From assembly GCF_000407485.1 (NCBI RefSeq), contig NZ_ASWD01000003.1, forward strand, positions 372,001-436,000: DNA of 64,000 nucleotides, in the 5' to 3' direction. The notes beneath the pieces were generated by a model, which was not told the DNA's origin, ran no database searches, and saw nothing but the letters and a program-made list of their open reading frames with translations. The stretch comes from Enterococcus pallens ATCC BAA-351 (GTDB taxonomy: Bacteria; Bacillota; Bacilli; Lactobacillales; Enterococcaceae). Positions 27,188 through 35,591 of the stretch are shown piece after piece (position 1 is the first letter of the stretch; each line of letters starts with the position of its first letter). Both the position numbers and the translations under genes were made by a program.

Positions 27188-27539
27188 TTTCCCGCTCCAA
27201 CCTTTCTTTTAATACTATTGCCTGATTGTGTTCCTTGTCCTTTGCTCCATAAATCAAAGTAACCGAACTATTTTCGCTAGTTATTTGTTTCAGATGCTTA
27301 AAAGCTGCCTGATGTTTATCATCTGTCAGCTCCCTTAAGTATCGCTCAGAAAATTCAGTATATTTTTCTGGTTCATGATTAAACCATTTTCTTAATTCAT
27401 TGCTAGGAGCTACTTCTTTTAACCATTCATTGATTGCTGCTTTTTCTTTCGAGATGCCTCTCGGCCAAATACGATCTACTAGTACTCGATAACCGTCGTC
27501 ATCGGCGACCGCTTCGTATGCCCGCTTGATTTTGATCAT
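27180..27539 (-). CDS. DUF488 family protein
   Basis: A small soluble protein (about 119 residues) of the DUF488/YeaO type. 'VLVDRIWPRGISKEKA' near the N-terminus and 'WFNHEPEKYTEF' are typical. The ATG at 27539 has GAGGTGAAGGA immediately upstream; a GTG 9 bases earlier is also possible. Function is unknown. The overlap with the FAD protein gene indicates translational coupling. Confidence 0.8.
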   Translation of the reverse strand: MIKIKRAYEAVADDDGYRVLVDRIWPRGISKEKAAINEWLKEVAPSNELRKWFNHEPEKYTEFSERYLRELTDDKHQAAFKHLKQITSENSSVTLIYGAKDKEHNQAIVLKERLERENG

Positions 27540-27625
27540 TTCCTTCACCTCAATTCAAGAGTAAAGAAAAAATACCGAAAGTGCAACTTAAAACAATCTC
27601 TTTGTTAAGCAATTACATCAAAAAA

Positions 27626-27648
27626 GCATGCTGCTCTTAGCAACACGC
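27626..27648 (-). terminator. Terminator after the rhodanese gene
   Basis: Minus-strand stem GCGTGTTGC / GCAGCATGC, with two G-U pairs and a 5-base loop, followed by TTTTTT. It ends the yqgQ-glk-rhodanese unit. Confidence 0.75.
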
Positions 27649-27657
27649 TTTAATTAA

Positions 27658-28059
27658 TTAGTCGATTTTTTTCTTTTTGACTTTGCCCTGCCATTCTTCA
27701 ATTCCGCCTTTTAAAATGTACAGATCAGTATATCCACTTTTACGTAACAAATTAGCTGCTCGCGCACTTACTGATTTATTGTAATCGTAGATATAAATTG
27801 GTTGATCCTTTCGCAAAGAGCTCTTTGTTTCTTTCAGCATAGAATAAGGAAAACTACGAGCGCCCAGAATATGCTTAGCATTAAATTCATCCCGTTCTCT
27901 CACATCGATAACTTGCGCTTTGCGCATTCCTGCCTGAAACTCCTCTTGTGTCAGCATTTTCGCTGAGCGTTTCACCATAATTCGAACAAATACTTCGTAC
28001 CCTACGAATAGAAGAATTACCGCTAATAAAATAATATTTAATGTCCACCAAAATGACAT
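27658..28059 (-). CDS. Membrane-anchored rhodanese-like domain protein
   Basis: A 133-residue protein with an N-terminal membrane segment ('LNIILLAVILLFVGYEVFV') and a C-terminal rhodanese fold. The segment 'VIDVRERDEFNAKHILGAR' is typical. The usual active-site cysteine is not present: the loop reads 'YIYDYNKSVSARAAN', where a Cys would be expected. It may therefore be a non-catalytic binding domain. It follows glucokinase by 26 bases. Confidence 0.82.
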   Translation of the reverse strand: MSFWWTLNIILLAVILLFVGYEVFVRIMVKRSAKMLTQEEFQAGMRKAQVIDVRERDEFNAKHILGARSFPYSMLKETKSSLRKDQPIYIYDYNKSVSARAANLLRKSGYTDLYILKGGIEEWQGKVKKKKID

Positions 28060-28085
28060 ACGAAACTTCCCTTCTTGTTTTAAAA

Positions 28086-29042
28086 TTAACGTGCTAACGA
28101 AGCAGCACCAATCACTCCAGCTTCATTACCTAATTCAGCTAATTTAATTTTTGTACTATTTCTAACTTGAGGGAACGTAAATTGTTCAAAATAAGCCTCA
28201 ACTCGACTGCGTAAAAATTCTCCAGCAGCCGAAACACCGCCACCGATAATGATCGCTGAAGGATTCAATGTATTGCCGATATTCCCACAGGCTAAACCTA
28301 AGTAGAAAGTAACCTTGTCTACAACTCGCAATGCAAGATCATCATTTTTAGCTGCTAATTCAAATACATCCTTACTAGTAATGTCTTCACCATTATCTAA
28401 ACGAGCTTTTAATTCAGATCCGCCAGCATATTCTTCTGCTAACTGACGTGCTACACGAACAACTCCCGTTGCACTAGCTACCGTCTCTAAACACCCGCGT
28501 TTTCCGCAGGTACATTCAAAGCCATCTGGATCAACGGTAATGTGACCAATTTCCCCCGCACATCCAGCGACGCCATGAAGCAACTGTCCATTCATGACAA
28601 TCCCGCCGCCAACACCCGTCCCCAGTGTAACGAAGACAACATCTGGATCATTTTCACCGGCGCCCTTCCAGCGTTCACCTAATGCTGCAACATTTGCATC
28701 GTTATCAATGAAGAACGGAATGCCTGTTCCTTTTTCAATTAATTCCTTAACTGGCTGTAAGGTTTTCCAATTTAAATTGTAGGCTCCAATAACTGTTCCT
28801 TCTGTAATATCGACACTTCCAGGCGTTCCCATTCCAATACCTATGAATTGCTCAGGCTTCATCTCATATAATGCCAAATGATGGTTAATTGATTCAACAA
28901 TATCCGGTACAATATGTGTTCCCTCATCCAAAATATTGGTATCAATACTCCACTTTTGTTGTATCTCTCCATTTTGAGTTAGAATCGCAAATTTTACGGT
29001 TGTTCCGCCTAAATCAATTCCCAATAATTTTTTATCCATCAT
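28086..29042 (-). CDS. glk: Glucokinase, ROK family
   Basis: A 318-residue ROK-family sugar kinase that phosphorylates glucose with ATP. The phosphate-1 motif 'GIDLGGTTVKFAI' is at the N-terminus, and the ROK zinc-binding motif CTCGKRGCLE is near residue 175. Catalytic aspartate context: 'PFFIDNDANVAA'. Two ATGs are adjacent at 29042 and 29039; either can be the start. The gene overlaps the stop codon of yqgQ, a pairing common in Bacilli. Confidence 0.93.
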   Translation of the reverse strand: MMDKKLLGIDLGGTTVKFAILTQNGEIQQKWSIDTNILDEGTHIVPDIVESINHHLALYEMKPEQFIGIGMGTPGSVDITEGTVIGAYNLNWKTLQPVKELIEKGTGIPFFIDNDANVAALGERWKGAGENDPDVVFVTLGTGVGGGIVMNGQLLHGVAGCAGEIGHITVDPDGFECTCGKRGCLETVASATGVVRVARQLAEEYAGGSELKARLDNGEDITSKDVFELAAKNDDLALRVVDKVTFYLGLACGNIGNTLNPSAIIIGGGVSAAGEFLRSRVEAYFEQFTFPQVRNSTKIKLAELGNEAGVIGAASLAR

Positions 29043-29248
29043 TGCTCACCTTCCCGACTTTCTTCAATGTGATGCTCTCTTTTTAAAATGCGCCATCCGT
29101 TTAAATAAGTATCACGATCAATCAACCGTCCCTCATACAAATTTTTCAGTTCAATTTGCATCAGTTCAATATCATAAATACGCTTTCCTACATAAACAAA
29201 AATACCAAATTGCTTAAGCAATTGCTGCACATCATATAAACTTTCCAT
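29039..29248 (-). CDS. yqgQ: YqgQ family protein (DUF910)
   Basis: A 69-residue helical protein that regularly precedes glucokinase in Bacilli. 'DVQQLLKQFGIFVYVGKR' and 'MQIELKNLYEGRLID' are typical of the family. Its TGA overlaps the glk ATG. Function is not established. Confidence 0.85.
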   Translation of the reverse strand: MESLYDVQQLLKQFGIFVYVGKRIYDIELMQIELKNLYEGRLIDRDTYLNGWRILKREHHIEESREGEQ

Positions 29249-29387
29249 TCAATCCACATCCCCAAACATTATACAGGTAAATGTCCTTTTTTTACAGAGA
29301 AAATTGATCCGTTTTTTCGTAAGCTGAAAAATTGATTTATTTCAGTCCTTCAAATTCCTATGTACATTTTTTCGAAATTCCGACAAA

Positions 29388-29412
29388 AAATCGGGAAAAA
29401 ATTTCCCGATTT
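29388..29412 (-). terminator. Rhomboid gene terminator
   Basis: A 9-bp stem AAATCGGGA / TCCCGATTT followed on the minus strand by TTTTTT. The stem overlaps the rhomboid stop codon by two bases. Confidence 0.8.
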
Positions 29413-30082
29413 ATATAATAGGCAATCCGATCTTACGAAAAGCTAATAATACTGCGACAACTACAAAAAAGGCAAAGAATAGTCCACCAGTGATGCGTCC
29501 ACGAATGGAAAAACGGTCTTCACCGTGGGGAACTCCCAACATCAAGCCAGATAGTGCACCACCTAGCAAACCACCTAAATGTCCCCAAAGATCAATCGAG
29601 GAATCAAATAAACCAAAGACTAAATTTAGTAAAATGAACAGACCGAACTGTCTGGTCAATCCTTGCACTGCCGGATTATCCTGGTAGTGGTATCCTACTA
29701 CCAAGAAAGCGCCAAATAAACCAAAAATCGCTGTACTAGCTCCGCCAGATAAAACACCTAAGTCATTAAAAGCAAAGCTGCCCATATTGCCCATCAATCC
29801 GCTTAAAATATAGACTAAACCGAACCGCCAATGACCAAAAATTGCTTCACACTGCTGTCCCATATAGTACAAGACTACTGAATTAAGTACAAAATGCATT
29901 AAGCCAAAGTGAATGACCATCGGCGTTAAAAAGCGCCAATATTCATGACCTAAGATGACTGAAGGAATAAACATTCCTAGTCGTTCGTTAACTCGCAAAG
30001 AAGGAATTAAATATTCCAGTAGAAAAAATACTGTGTTAATTCCTAAAAAAGTATACGTTACATAAGGTTGACTTCTTCTCAT
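29411..30082 (-). CDS. Rhomboid family intramembrane serine protease
   Basis: A 223-residue membrane protein with about six to seven segments. The catalytic serine is in 'GGASTAIFGLFGAF', where the usual GxSG reads GAST, and the catalytic histidine is in 'WGHLGGLLGG'. 'HFGLMHFVLN' is the conserved histidine-rich loop-adjacent element. It overlaps the upstream 5-FCL gene by 4 bases, a neighbourhood common in Bacilli. Confidence 0.9.
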   Translation of the reverse strand: MRRSQPYVTYTFLGINTVFFLLEYLIPSLRVNERLGMFIPSVILGHEYWRFLTPMVIHFGLMHFVLNSVVLYYMGQQCEAIFGHWRFGLVYILSGLMGNMGSFAFNDLGVLSGGASTAIFGLFGAFLVVGYHYQDNPAVQGLTRQFGLFILLNLVFGLFDSSIDLWGHLGGLLGGALSGLMLGVPHGEDRFSIRGRITGGLFFAFFVVVAVLLAFRKIGLPII

Positions 30083-30630
30083 TGTTCCTCCATTTCTCCA
30101 ATAAATAATTGTTGGACTGGCAGGTCAAAAGGTTCTTCCTCCCAGCTTTCCATCAGTTGTTCGACAAAAACAAAGCTTGCCGTTCTCCCAGAATAATTTG
30201 CCAAAAAGCGATCATAAAATCCTCCACCAAAACCGATTCGATAGCCATTTTCTTTGAAAATCAATCCCGGAACAACAACTAGGTCCAATTCATCCGGATT
30301 CGCTTGCTCATCACTAATTGGTTCTTCCACCCCAAATTTTGACAGCTCAAAGGTGGTGGTTTTGTCTATCCAATAAAAAATCAGCTGCCGCTTAGGCAAT
30401 GACTTAGGAACGGCTACTTTTTTCCCCTCTAAAAGTGCCCGCTGAATCAAGGGCGCCGTAGGAAATTCAAAATCGGTAGCAATAGTAACACCAATGCTGG
30501 TTGCCGAAAGCCAAAGATCGCTTTGAAAAAACTTGCGGTAAATTGATTCTACCTGTTCTTGACGCCTTCCATCAACAGCCAGTTTATTTAATTTTTCAAT
30601 CATCAATTGGCGCATTTTGTTTTTTTTCAT
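30079..30630 (-). CDS. 5-formyltetrahydrofolate cyclo-ligase
   Basis: A 183-residue enzyme that uses ATP to convert 5-formyl-THF to 5,10-methenyl-THF. The signature 'GFGGGFYDRFLA' near residue 135 is intact, and the N-terminus 'NKMRQLMIEKLNKL' is typical. It is followed with a 4-base overlap by the rhomboid protease gene. Confidence 0.9.
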   Translation of the reverse strand: MKKNKMRQLMIEKLNKLAVDGRRQEQVESIYRKFFQSDLWLSATSIGVTIATDFEFPTAPLIQRALLEGKKVAVPKSLPKRQLIFYWIDKTTTFELSKFGVEEPISDEQANPDELDLVVVPGLIFKENGYRIGFGGGFYDRFLANYSGRTASFVFVEQLMESWEEEPFDLPVQQLFIGEMEEQ

Positions 30631-30677
30631 TTATCTTTCTCCTATCCAACGATACTACCAAAAAAAAGCACAAATAA

Positions 30678-30698
30678 AAAGGGGGTTAGTTCCCCTTT
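30678..30698 (-). terminator. Terminator at the end of the iron uptake operon
   Basis: Minus-strand stem AAAGGGG / CCCCTTT with a 7-base loop followed by TTTTT. The stop codon of the SGNH hydrolase gene lies in the loop. Confidence 0.75.
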
Positions 30699-31684
30699 AA
30701 CAATTCTAAATCAATACTTCTAGAAATGGCGAGTCCTCCCGCTGCATTAAAATGTAAATGATCGCCGCTGTCAAAGACCGAAAGCAGCTGATCATCCTCA
30801 CCGACAATTGATGAAAAGTCCCAAAAACTATCCTGGAATCTTTGCTGCAGCCAAAGATTAAATTCCTTGCGTAACATCAAATTTTGTTGCGAAGCTTTCG
30901 CATTGCCAGCAAAAGGAGTAATTCCACAAACGAAAAGCTGAACCTGCTTTTTTTTACATAAAGCAGCTATTTGTTCGATTTGCTGCTGCATTGCTGCTAG
31001 TTTAACTGTTTCACTTAACAAATCATTAACGCCCAATGAAAAAATGACCTTTTTAACTTCTTGATGGGTAGCTAAGCAATGCTGCAGCCGAGTTACTCCG
31101 TCAAATCCATAAAAATATTCCCGTTGATCTTGAGTTTTACGGTCACTACTAGCCTGCAGCAACTGACTACCATTTATTCCCTGATTCACTAGAAATACAC
31201 CCTCAGGTCGCAGTTTTTGCTGCAAAGGAGCTATCCAAGTTGCACCCTCAGTCAAAGAGTCCCCTAAAGCAATAATACATTGACTTCCTACCAGATCAGC
31301 TTCGATTGCAAACAACCCTGGACAAAAATTCATCGTACTGCGTTTATCATTCCGCCCTATAAAATCACTATCCGCAAAGGCAAATCCGCTAACAGCTTGT
31401 TCCACCGAAAAATCTAATATCCAATTTGAGTTATTTTCATCTAGTAAAAAACTATCTGTTCGGTAAATCTCCCCTGGTAGAATCCGAAATTCTGAAGCGA
31501 CTAACTTATTTTGAAAGGTTACATCACGTACCATTAGCGGTTCGGTTCCATATTCATTATAAAATACGAAACGAATTCTTTTTAATAGAGGAAAACGACG
31601 AAAACGCAAAGAAACGTCTCCTCTGGTTGTTCCATAAGAAGCAAATCCTCGATGAGCATGACTCCACACAGTCGTCCACGCCAT
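30686..31684 (-). CDS. SGNH/GDSL hydrolase linked to a siderophore transporter
   Basis: A 332-residue two-part protein: an N-terminal beta-rich domain (about 1-130) and a C-terminal SGNH hydrolase. Block I is 'IALGDSLTEGA' near residue 140, block III is 'SLGVNDLL', and the catalytic Asp-His pair is in 'GDHLHFNAAG'. No signal peptide is seen, so it is cytoplasmic. It begins 11 bases after the second iron permease gene and shares its terminator. An esterase acting on an imported siderophore or its acyl groups is plausible, but not shown. Carbohydrate deacetylation is the alternative. Confidence 0.85.
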   Translation of the reverse strand: MAWTTVWSHAHRGFASYGTTRGDVSLRFRRFPLLKRIRFVFYNEYGTEPLMVRDVTFQNKLVASEFRILPGEIYRTDSFLLDENNSNWILDFSVEQAVSGFAFADSDFIGRNDKRSTMNFCPGLFAIEADLVGSQCIIALGDSLTEGATWIAPLQQKLRPEGVFLVNQGINGSQLLQASSDRKTQDQREYFYGFDGVTRLQHCLATHQEVKKVIFSLGVNDLLSETVKLAAMQQQIEQIAALCKKKQVQLFVCGITPFAGNAKASQQNLMLRKEFNLWLQQRFQDSFWDFSSIVGEDDQLLSVFDSGDHLHFNAAGGLAISRSIDLELLKGN

Positions 31685-31695
31685 TACAATCCCTC

Positions 31696-32679
31696 CTAAT
31701 GCTTACTTTTGAGAAGTTGATAGACAAAATATGGTGCACCAATAACTGACACAATAATCCCAGCGGCTATCTCGCCACTGTTTAAAATTAACCGACCAAC
31801 AATATCACTATACAGCAATAACAGACTGCCGATAATACCAGTCATCACTAAACTAGCAATGCTCTTTCTTCCTACAAGATTATTTGCAATATGCGGAGCA
31901 ATTAGTCCAATAAAGCTGATACTTCCTGCCACGGACACACTCACAGCGGCTAAACAAAGCGCGCACAATAAGAAAAATAGTTGAGATACTTTTAAACGTA
32001 CTCCTAATCCAATTGCAATCTCGTCCCCCAAACTCATCACTCTTAAGGTTCTCCCCCGCAATAAAAGTACTGGAAAAAGGATAATCAACCAAGGTAATAA
32101 TAAGAAAACATGCTGCCAGGTGGTTCCCCAAATTGTTCCAGCTAACCAGCTAGTTACAAATGTATAACTATCCTCCGAAGCTCGAATAGTACCAATCAAG
32201 GTCAATGCCGAAATTCCTGCGTTCACCGCGACACCAGACAAAAGTAAACGATTGGGAACAATCTTTTCGGACTGCCTTCCACAATAATACACTAAGAAGG
32301 CTGCTCCGATGCTTCCAAAACAAGCGACAAGAGGCAGCATCCAGCTCGCTTGATTATTAGCAAAGAAACCTAAATAGACCAAAACTGTAAACCCTGCTCC
32401 AGCATTGATTCCTAAAATTCCTGGGTCAGCTAAATCATTATGAGTAATTGTTTGAAAAAGATAACCGGACAAAGCCAGTCCCATCCCAGCCAGAATAGAA
32501 ATGAGCAAACGAGGCAAGCGAAAATCAACGACAATCAATTTTTGAGCAGCAGTTGCTTGCCCTGAAAAAACATTGAAAAGTTCTCCTATAGACAATGGTA
32601 ATGTTCCTAAAGTTAAGCTCAGTATACAGCCTGCTATGAGTAAGATTGCTAATACCAGCCATTTCATTCTTTTCCTCAA
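31696..32679 (-). CDS. Iron-siderophore ABC transporter permease (FecCD/FhuG type)
   Basis: A 327-residue FecCD-family permease with about nine to ten membrane segments. 'GINAGAGFTVLVY' and 'SISFIGLIAPHIANNLVG' are the typical conserved loops, the latter contacting the ATPase. It pairs with the adjacent permease to form the heterodimeric channel. It overlaps the previous gene by 4 bases. Confidence 0.92.
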   Translation of the reverse strand: MRKRMKWLVLAILLIAGCILSLTLGTLPLSIGELFNVFSGQATAAQKLIVVDFRLPRLLISILAGMGLALSGYLFQTITHNDLADPGILGINAGAGFTVLVYLGFFANNQASWMLPLVACFGSIGAAFLVYYCGRQSEKIVPNRLLLSGVAVNAGISALTLIGTIRASEDSYTFVTSWLAGTIWGTTWQHVFLLLPWLIILFPVLLLRGRTLRVMSLGDEIAIGLGVRLKVSQLFFLLCALCLAAVSVSVAGSISFIGLIAPHIANNLVGRKSIASLVMTGIIGSLLLLYSDIVGRLILNSGEIAAGIIVSVIGAPYFVYQLLKSKH

Positions 32680-33659
32680 GTGATACTCCCCCTTCGTATC
32701 TGCAAAAGCAGCAAGGGAACCCCAATAATTGTCACTAACACACCAACCGGAGTTTCTAATGGAGGTGCAATCAAACGGGAAGCAATATCGGCAACCACAA
32801 AGAATAACGCACCAATTAGGGCAGAAGCAGGCAACACCAGCCGATAATCCTGTCCGATAAAGTAACGAACTACATGAGGAACAATTAAACCAATAAAACT
32901 AACTGATCCCACCAAAGAAACAGAAGTACCTGCCAACAGCAAAACAAACCCCATGCTCCACTTCCGAATAATTGCCGGCTTCTTACCTAAAGTAATTGCT
33001 GTCTCATCTCCCATGCTCAATAAAGTCACTTGGGGAGCCAAGAAAATCGTTCCTATTAAACCAAAGAGTATTAAAGGGAAAGCCCAACGCAGCTGCTGCC
33101 ACGAAATATTGGCACTGCCTCCTACATACCAAAAAGTCATATCTTGATTCAACTGAAAAACCAAACTGATACTTTGACTAATCGCTGAAAAAAAAGCACT
33201 TAAGGCTGCTCCTAATAAAACAATGCGGATCGGATTAAAGCCGATAGAAAGTTTTGATGAAGCAATATAAATGACGATCAACGCTACAAATGCTCCAAAA
33301 AAAGAAGCAATAATCGCTGTCAAGGGAGATGGACTCGCAGTTACCGCAAATACTAGCGCCAAGCCCAAGCCTGCACCAGCATTAATTCCTAACAAACCTG
33401 AATCCGCAATTGGATTATTAGTAATTCCCTGCATTAAAGCCCCTGCCGTTGCAAATCCCGCACCTACTAATACTGATCCAAACATACGTGGCAAGCGCAA
33501 CGTACGAACTAATTGCTGTCCTTGATCAGATACATCAAATGACGTAAAGGAATTGCAGATTTCCTGCCAACTAATTGGTACTGCACCATATTTAAGTGAG
33601 GCCACCATTGAAAGTATTAACAATACAGTAGCTACTATAAAAAAGGCACTACGCTTCAT
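32676..33659 (-). CDS. Iron-siderophore ABC transporter permease (FecCD/FhuB type)
   Basis: A 327-residue FecCD-family permease. 'LLGINAGAGLGLALVF' and 'SVSFIGLIVPHVVRYFIG' are the two family-specific segments. It overlaps both neighbours (11 bases with the ATPase gene, 4 with the second permease), so the three are translated as a unit. Confidence 0.92.
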   Translation of the reverse strand: MKRSAFFIVATVLLILSMVASLKYGAVPISWQEICNSFTSFDVSDQGQQLVRTLRLPRMFGSVLVGAGFATAGALMQGITNNPIADSGLLGINAGAGLGLALVFAVTASPSPLTAIIASFFGAFVALIVIYIASSKLSIGFNPIRIVLLGAALSAFFSAISQSISLVFQLNQDMTFWYVGGSANISWQQLRWAFPLILFGLIGTIFLAPQVTLLSMGDETAITLGKKPAIIRKWSMGFVLLLAGTSVSLVGSVSFIGLIVPHVVRYFIGQDYRLVLPASALIGALFFVVADIASRLIAPPLETPVGVLVTIIGVPLLLLQIRRGSIT

Positions 33660-34452
33660 ACGTCTTCCCCCGCTTTAGCAACTCATAAGATAGTATCATT
33701 GGTTTTTGCTGGGTGACCGAAGAATAAAATATTGCTTCAATCTCAAATAATTCTGCCATGTTTTCAGTGGTAAATACTTGATAAGGTGTTCCTTGGAAAA
33801 GTAGTTGTCCTGCCTTCATTCCCAAAATATGGTCAGAAAAACGCGAGGCATGGTTTAAATCATGAATAGTCATCAAAATCGTTTTTCCTTTTTGATTGAT
33901 AGCCTGCAACAATTCTAAAATTTCCAGTTGATGTGCCGGGTCTAGAAAGGTAATCGGCTCATCTAAAATAAGAATGTCCGTATTTTGTGCCAATGCCATT
34001 GCAATCCATACCCGTTGCTGCTGTCCTCCAGAAAGAGTATTCAACGGTCGAGCTTTAAGATTAATTAAATCCGTAACCTCCAGTGCCCACTCTATCCATT
34101 GACGATCCTCTTTCTTTAATCCAGAAAAACCACTTTGATAAGGAAACCTTCCATACGCAATTAGCTCCTCAACACTTAAGCCACTAATTTGATCACTCGT
34201 TTGAGACAAGGAAGCAATTTTTTTGGCCACTGCTTTTGTATCCATTTGGTGTATATCATTCCCGTCAATCAGCACTTGTCCTTTTTTAGGCAATAAAATC
34301 CGTGCCATAGCCTTTAACAATGTCGATTTTCCGCTCCCATTTGGGCCAATTAAACTAGTGATTTTTCCTTCTGGAATGTCAATCGTCACATCATTTAAAA
34401 TTATTTTTTTATCATAACCAACAGACAGATCCGTTGTCGTTAATTTCGTCAT
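33649..34452 (-). CDS. Iron-siderophore ABC transporter ATP-binding protein (FhuC type)
   Basis: A 267-residue ABC ATPase. Walker A GPNGSGKST near residue 37, signature '[12 protein letters not shown]', Walker B 'ILILDEP', and the switch histidine in 'TIHDLNHAS'. It is the first gene of a leftward operon; the binding protein is on the other strand from the same intergenic region. A Fur-like box lies 19 bases upstream of the ATG. Confidence 0.93.
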   Translation of the reverse strand: MTKLTTTDLSVGYDKKIILNDVTIDIPEGKITSLIGPNGSGKSTLLKAMARILLPKKGQVLIDGNDIHQMDTKAVAKKIASLSQTSDQISGLSVEELIAYGRFPYQSGFSGLKKEDRQWIEWALEVTDLINLKARPLNTLSGGQQQRVWIAMALAQNTDILILDEPITFLDPAHQLEILELLQAINQKGKTILMTIHDLNHASRFSDHILGMKAGQLLFQGTPYQVFTTENMAELFEIEAIFYSSVTQQKPMILSYELLKRGKTYEA

Positions 34453-34470
34453 ATGTATTCTCCGTTCCTT

Positions 34471-34485
34471 TGATAACCATTCTCA
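34471..34485. promoter_or_regulatory. Fur-like box upstream of the ATPase gene
   Basis: TGATAACCATTCTCA matches 13 of 15 positions of the 7-1-7 Fur consensus TGATAATnATTATCA. It lies in the leader of the leftward iron-transport operon. Confidence 0.65.
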
Positions 34486-34537
34486 ATTATCGCTTTAATC
34501 TTTCTATACGTCAACTATTCTTAAGATAAATTCGTTG

Positions 34538-34566
34538 TTGACACTGCCGAAACTTTCAGTAATAAT
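34538..34566 (+). promoter_or_regulatory. Promoter of the iron-siderophore binding protein gene
   Basis: A perfect -35 TTGACA (34538-34543), with a -10-like TAATAA/AATAAT at 34560-34566 (16 or 17 bases spacing), directly upstream of the second Fur-like box. Confidence 0.6.
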
Positions 34567-34572
34567 GGCTAT

Positions 34573-34587
34573 TGAGAAGCATTCTCA
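34573..34587. promoter_or_regulatory. Fur-like box upstream of the binding protein gene
   Basis: TGAGAAGCATTCTCA, an inverted repeat with TGAGAA and TTCTCA arms, extended by AT at each end (34571-34589). It resembles the Fur 7-1-7 site and overlaps the predicted transcript start. Confidence 0.65.
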
Positions 34588-34613
34588 ATTAAAAAAAACA
34601 AAGGAGTTCTTTC

Positions 34614-35552
34614 ATGATAAAAAATAAAAAATTTGTTTTAGCGGCAGCGGTACTGTTTGCTTTGGTAGGGTTAAGCGCCTGTGGTCAATCTAATTCATCA
34701 GAATCCAGCTCCAGCGATTCTATCACCCGTCAGCTCACTGACGCGCAAGATCATAAAGTTGAAATACCAGAGAAACCAAAGCGAGTTATCGCTTCCTATT
34801 TAGAGGACTATTTAGTTGCATTGGACGAAAAGCCAGTTGCACAATGGACCGTCGGAAAGGGTAGTATTCAAGATTACCTGCAGGATGATTTAAAAGATAT
34901 TCCAACAATTAACTATGATTTGCCTTACGAAGAAGTATTAAAATATGAACCTGATCTTTTACTGATTGGCTCCAATGCGACTGTTGAAGGTGGTAAATAT
35001 GATGAATATGCAAAAATTGCTCCCACCTATGTAGTAAAAAATGGAGATGGGGTAACTTGGAAAGAACAACTAAATGAGATTGGTAAAGTCTTTGACAAAG
35101 AAGAACAAGCCAAAAAAGTGGAAGAAAATTACGAAACGTTAATCGCTGAAACAAAAAAAGAATTAGGTGGCAAAATTGAGGGGAAATCGGCGGCTGTACT
35201 TTGGGTTACTAATAACTCCGCATTTATGGTAGCCGAAAATCGTTCTAGTGGAAGGCTGCTCTACGATGATCTTGGATTTGAAGTTCCTGCCCTGACTAAA
35301 GAAGTCAGTGAAAAGGCCTCCTCTGACTGGTCCCCTGTATCTTTAGAAAGTTTGTCTCAATTGGATGCTGACTATCTATTTCTCGTTAACAGCGATCAAG
35401 GGGCAGCTATGTTTGAAGATCCCCTTTGGCAAAATATTCCAGCTGTTAAACATAAGCAGCTGTATGAATTTGGACCTGAAACAAGCTGGTTGTACAATGG
35501 GCCAATTGCCTATACGAAAATGGTAGAAAATATTAAAGAAGTTCTGAAATAG
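34614..35552 (+). CDS. Iron-siderophore ABC transporter, substrate-binding lipoprotein
   Basis: A 312-residue lipoprotein with lipobox LSAC (lipidated cysteine at residue 23), a serine-rich linker and a periplasmic-binding fold of the FhuD/FeuA type ('RVIASYLEDYLVAL', 'LKYEPDLLLIG'). AAAGGAG is 9 bases before the ATG. Divergent from the ATPase-permease operon and flanked by Fur-like boxes, so the two halves should be induced together at low iron. The siderophore type cannot be read from the sequence. Confidence 0.92.
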   Translation: MIKNKKFVLAAAVLFALVGLSACGQSNSSESSSSDSITRQLTDAQDHKVEIPEKPKRVIASYLEDYLVALDEKPVAQWTVGKGSIQDYLQDDLKDIPTINYDLPYEEVLKYEPDLLLIGSNATVEGGKYDEYAKIAPTYVVKNGDGVTWKEQLNEIGKVFDKEEQAKKVEENYETLIAETKKELGGKIEGKSAAVLWVTNNSAFMVAENRSSGRLLYDDLGFEVPALTKEVSEKASSDWSPVSLESLSQLDADYLFLVNSDQGAAMFEDPLWQNIPAVKHKQLYEFGPETSWLYNGPIAYTKMVENIKEVLK

Positions 35553-35560
35553 AAGCAAAC

Positions 35561-35591
35561 GCTCCTCGCTGATTTAAAAATTACGAGGAGC
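35561..35591. terminator. Bidirectional terminator
   Basis: Stem GCTCCTCG / CGAGGAGC, extended by GCAAA / TTTGC outside one mismatch. It separates convergent genes and overlaps the end of the leftward frame. Confidence 0.8.
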
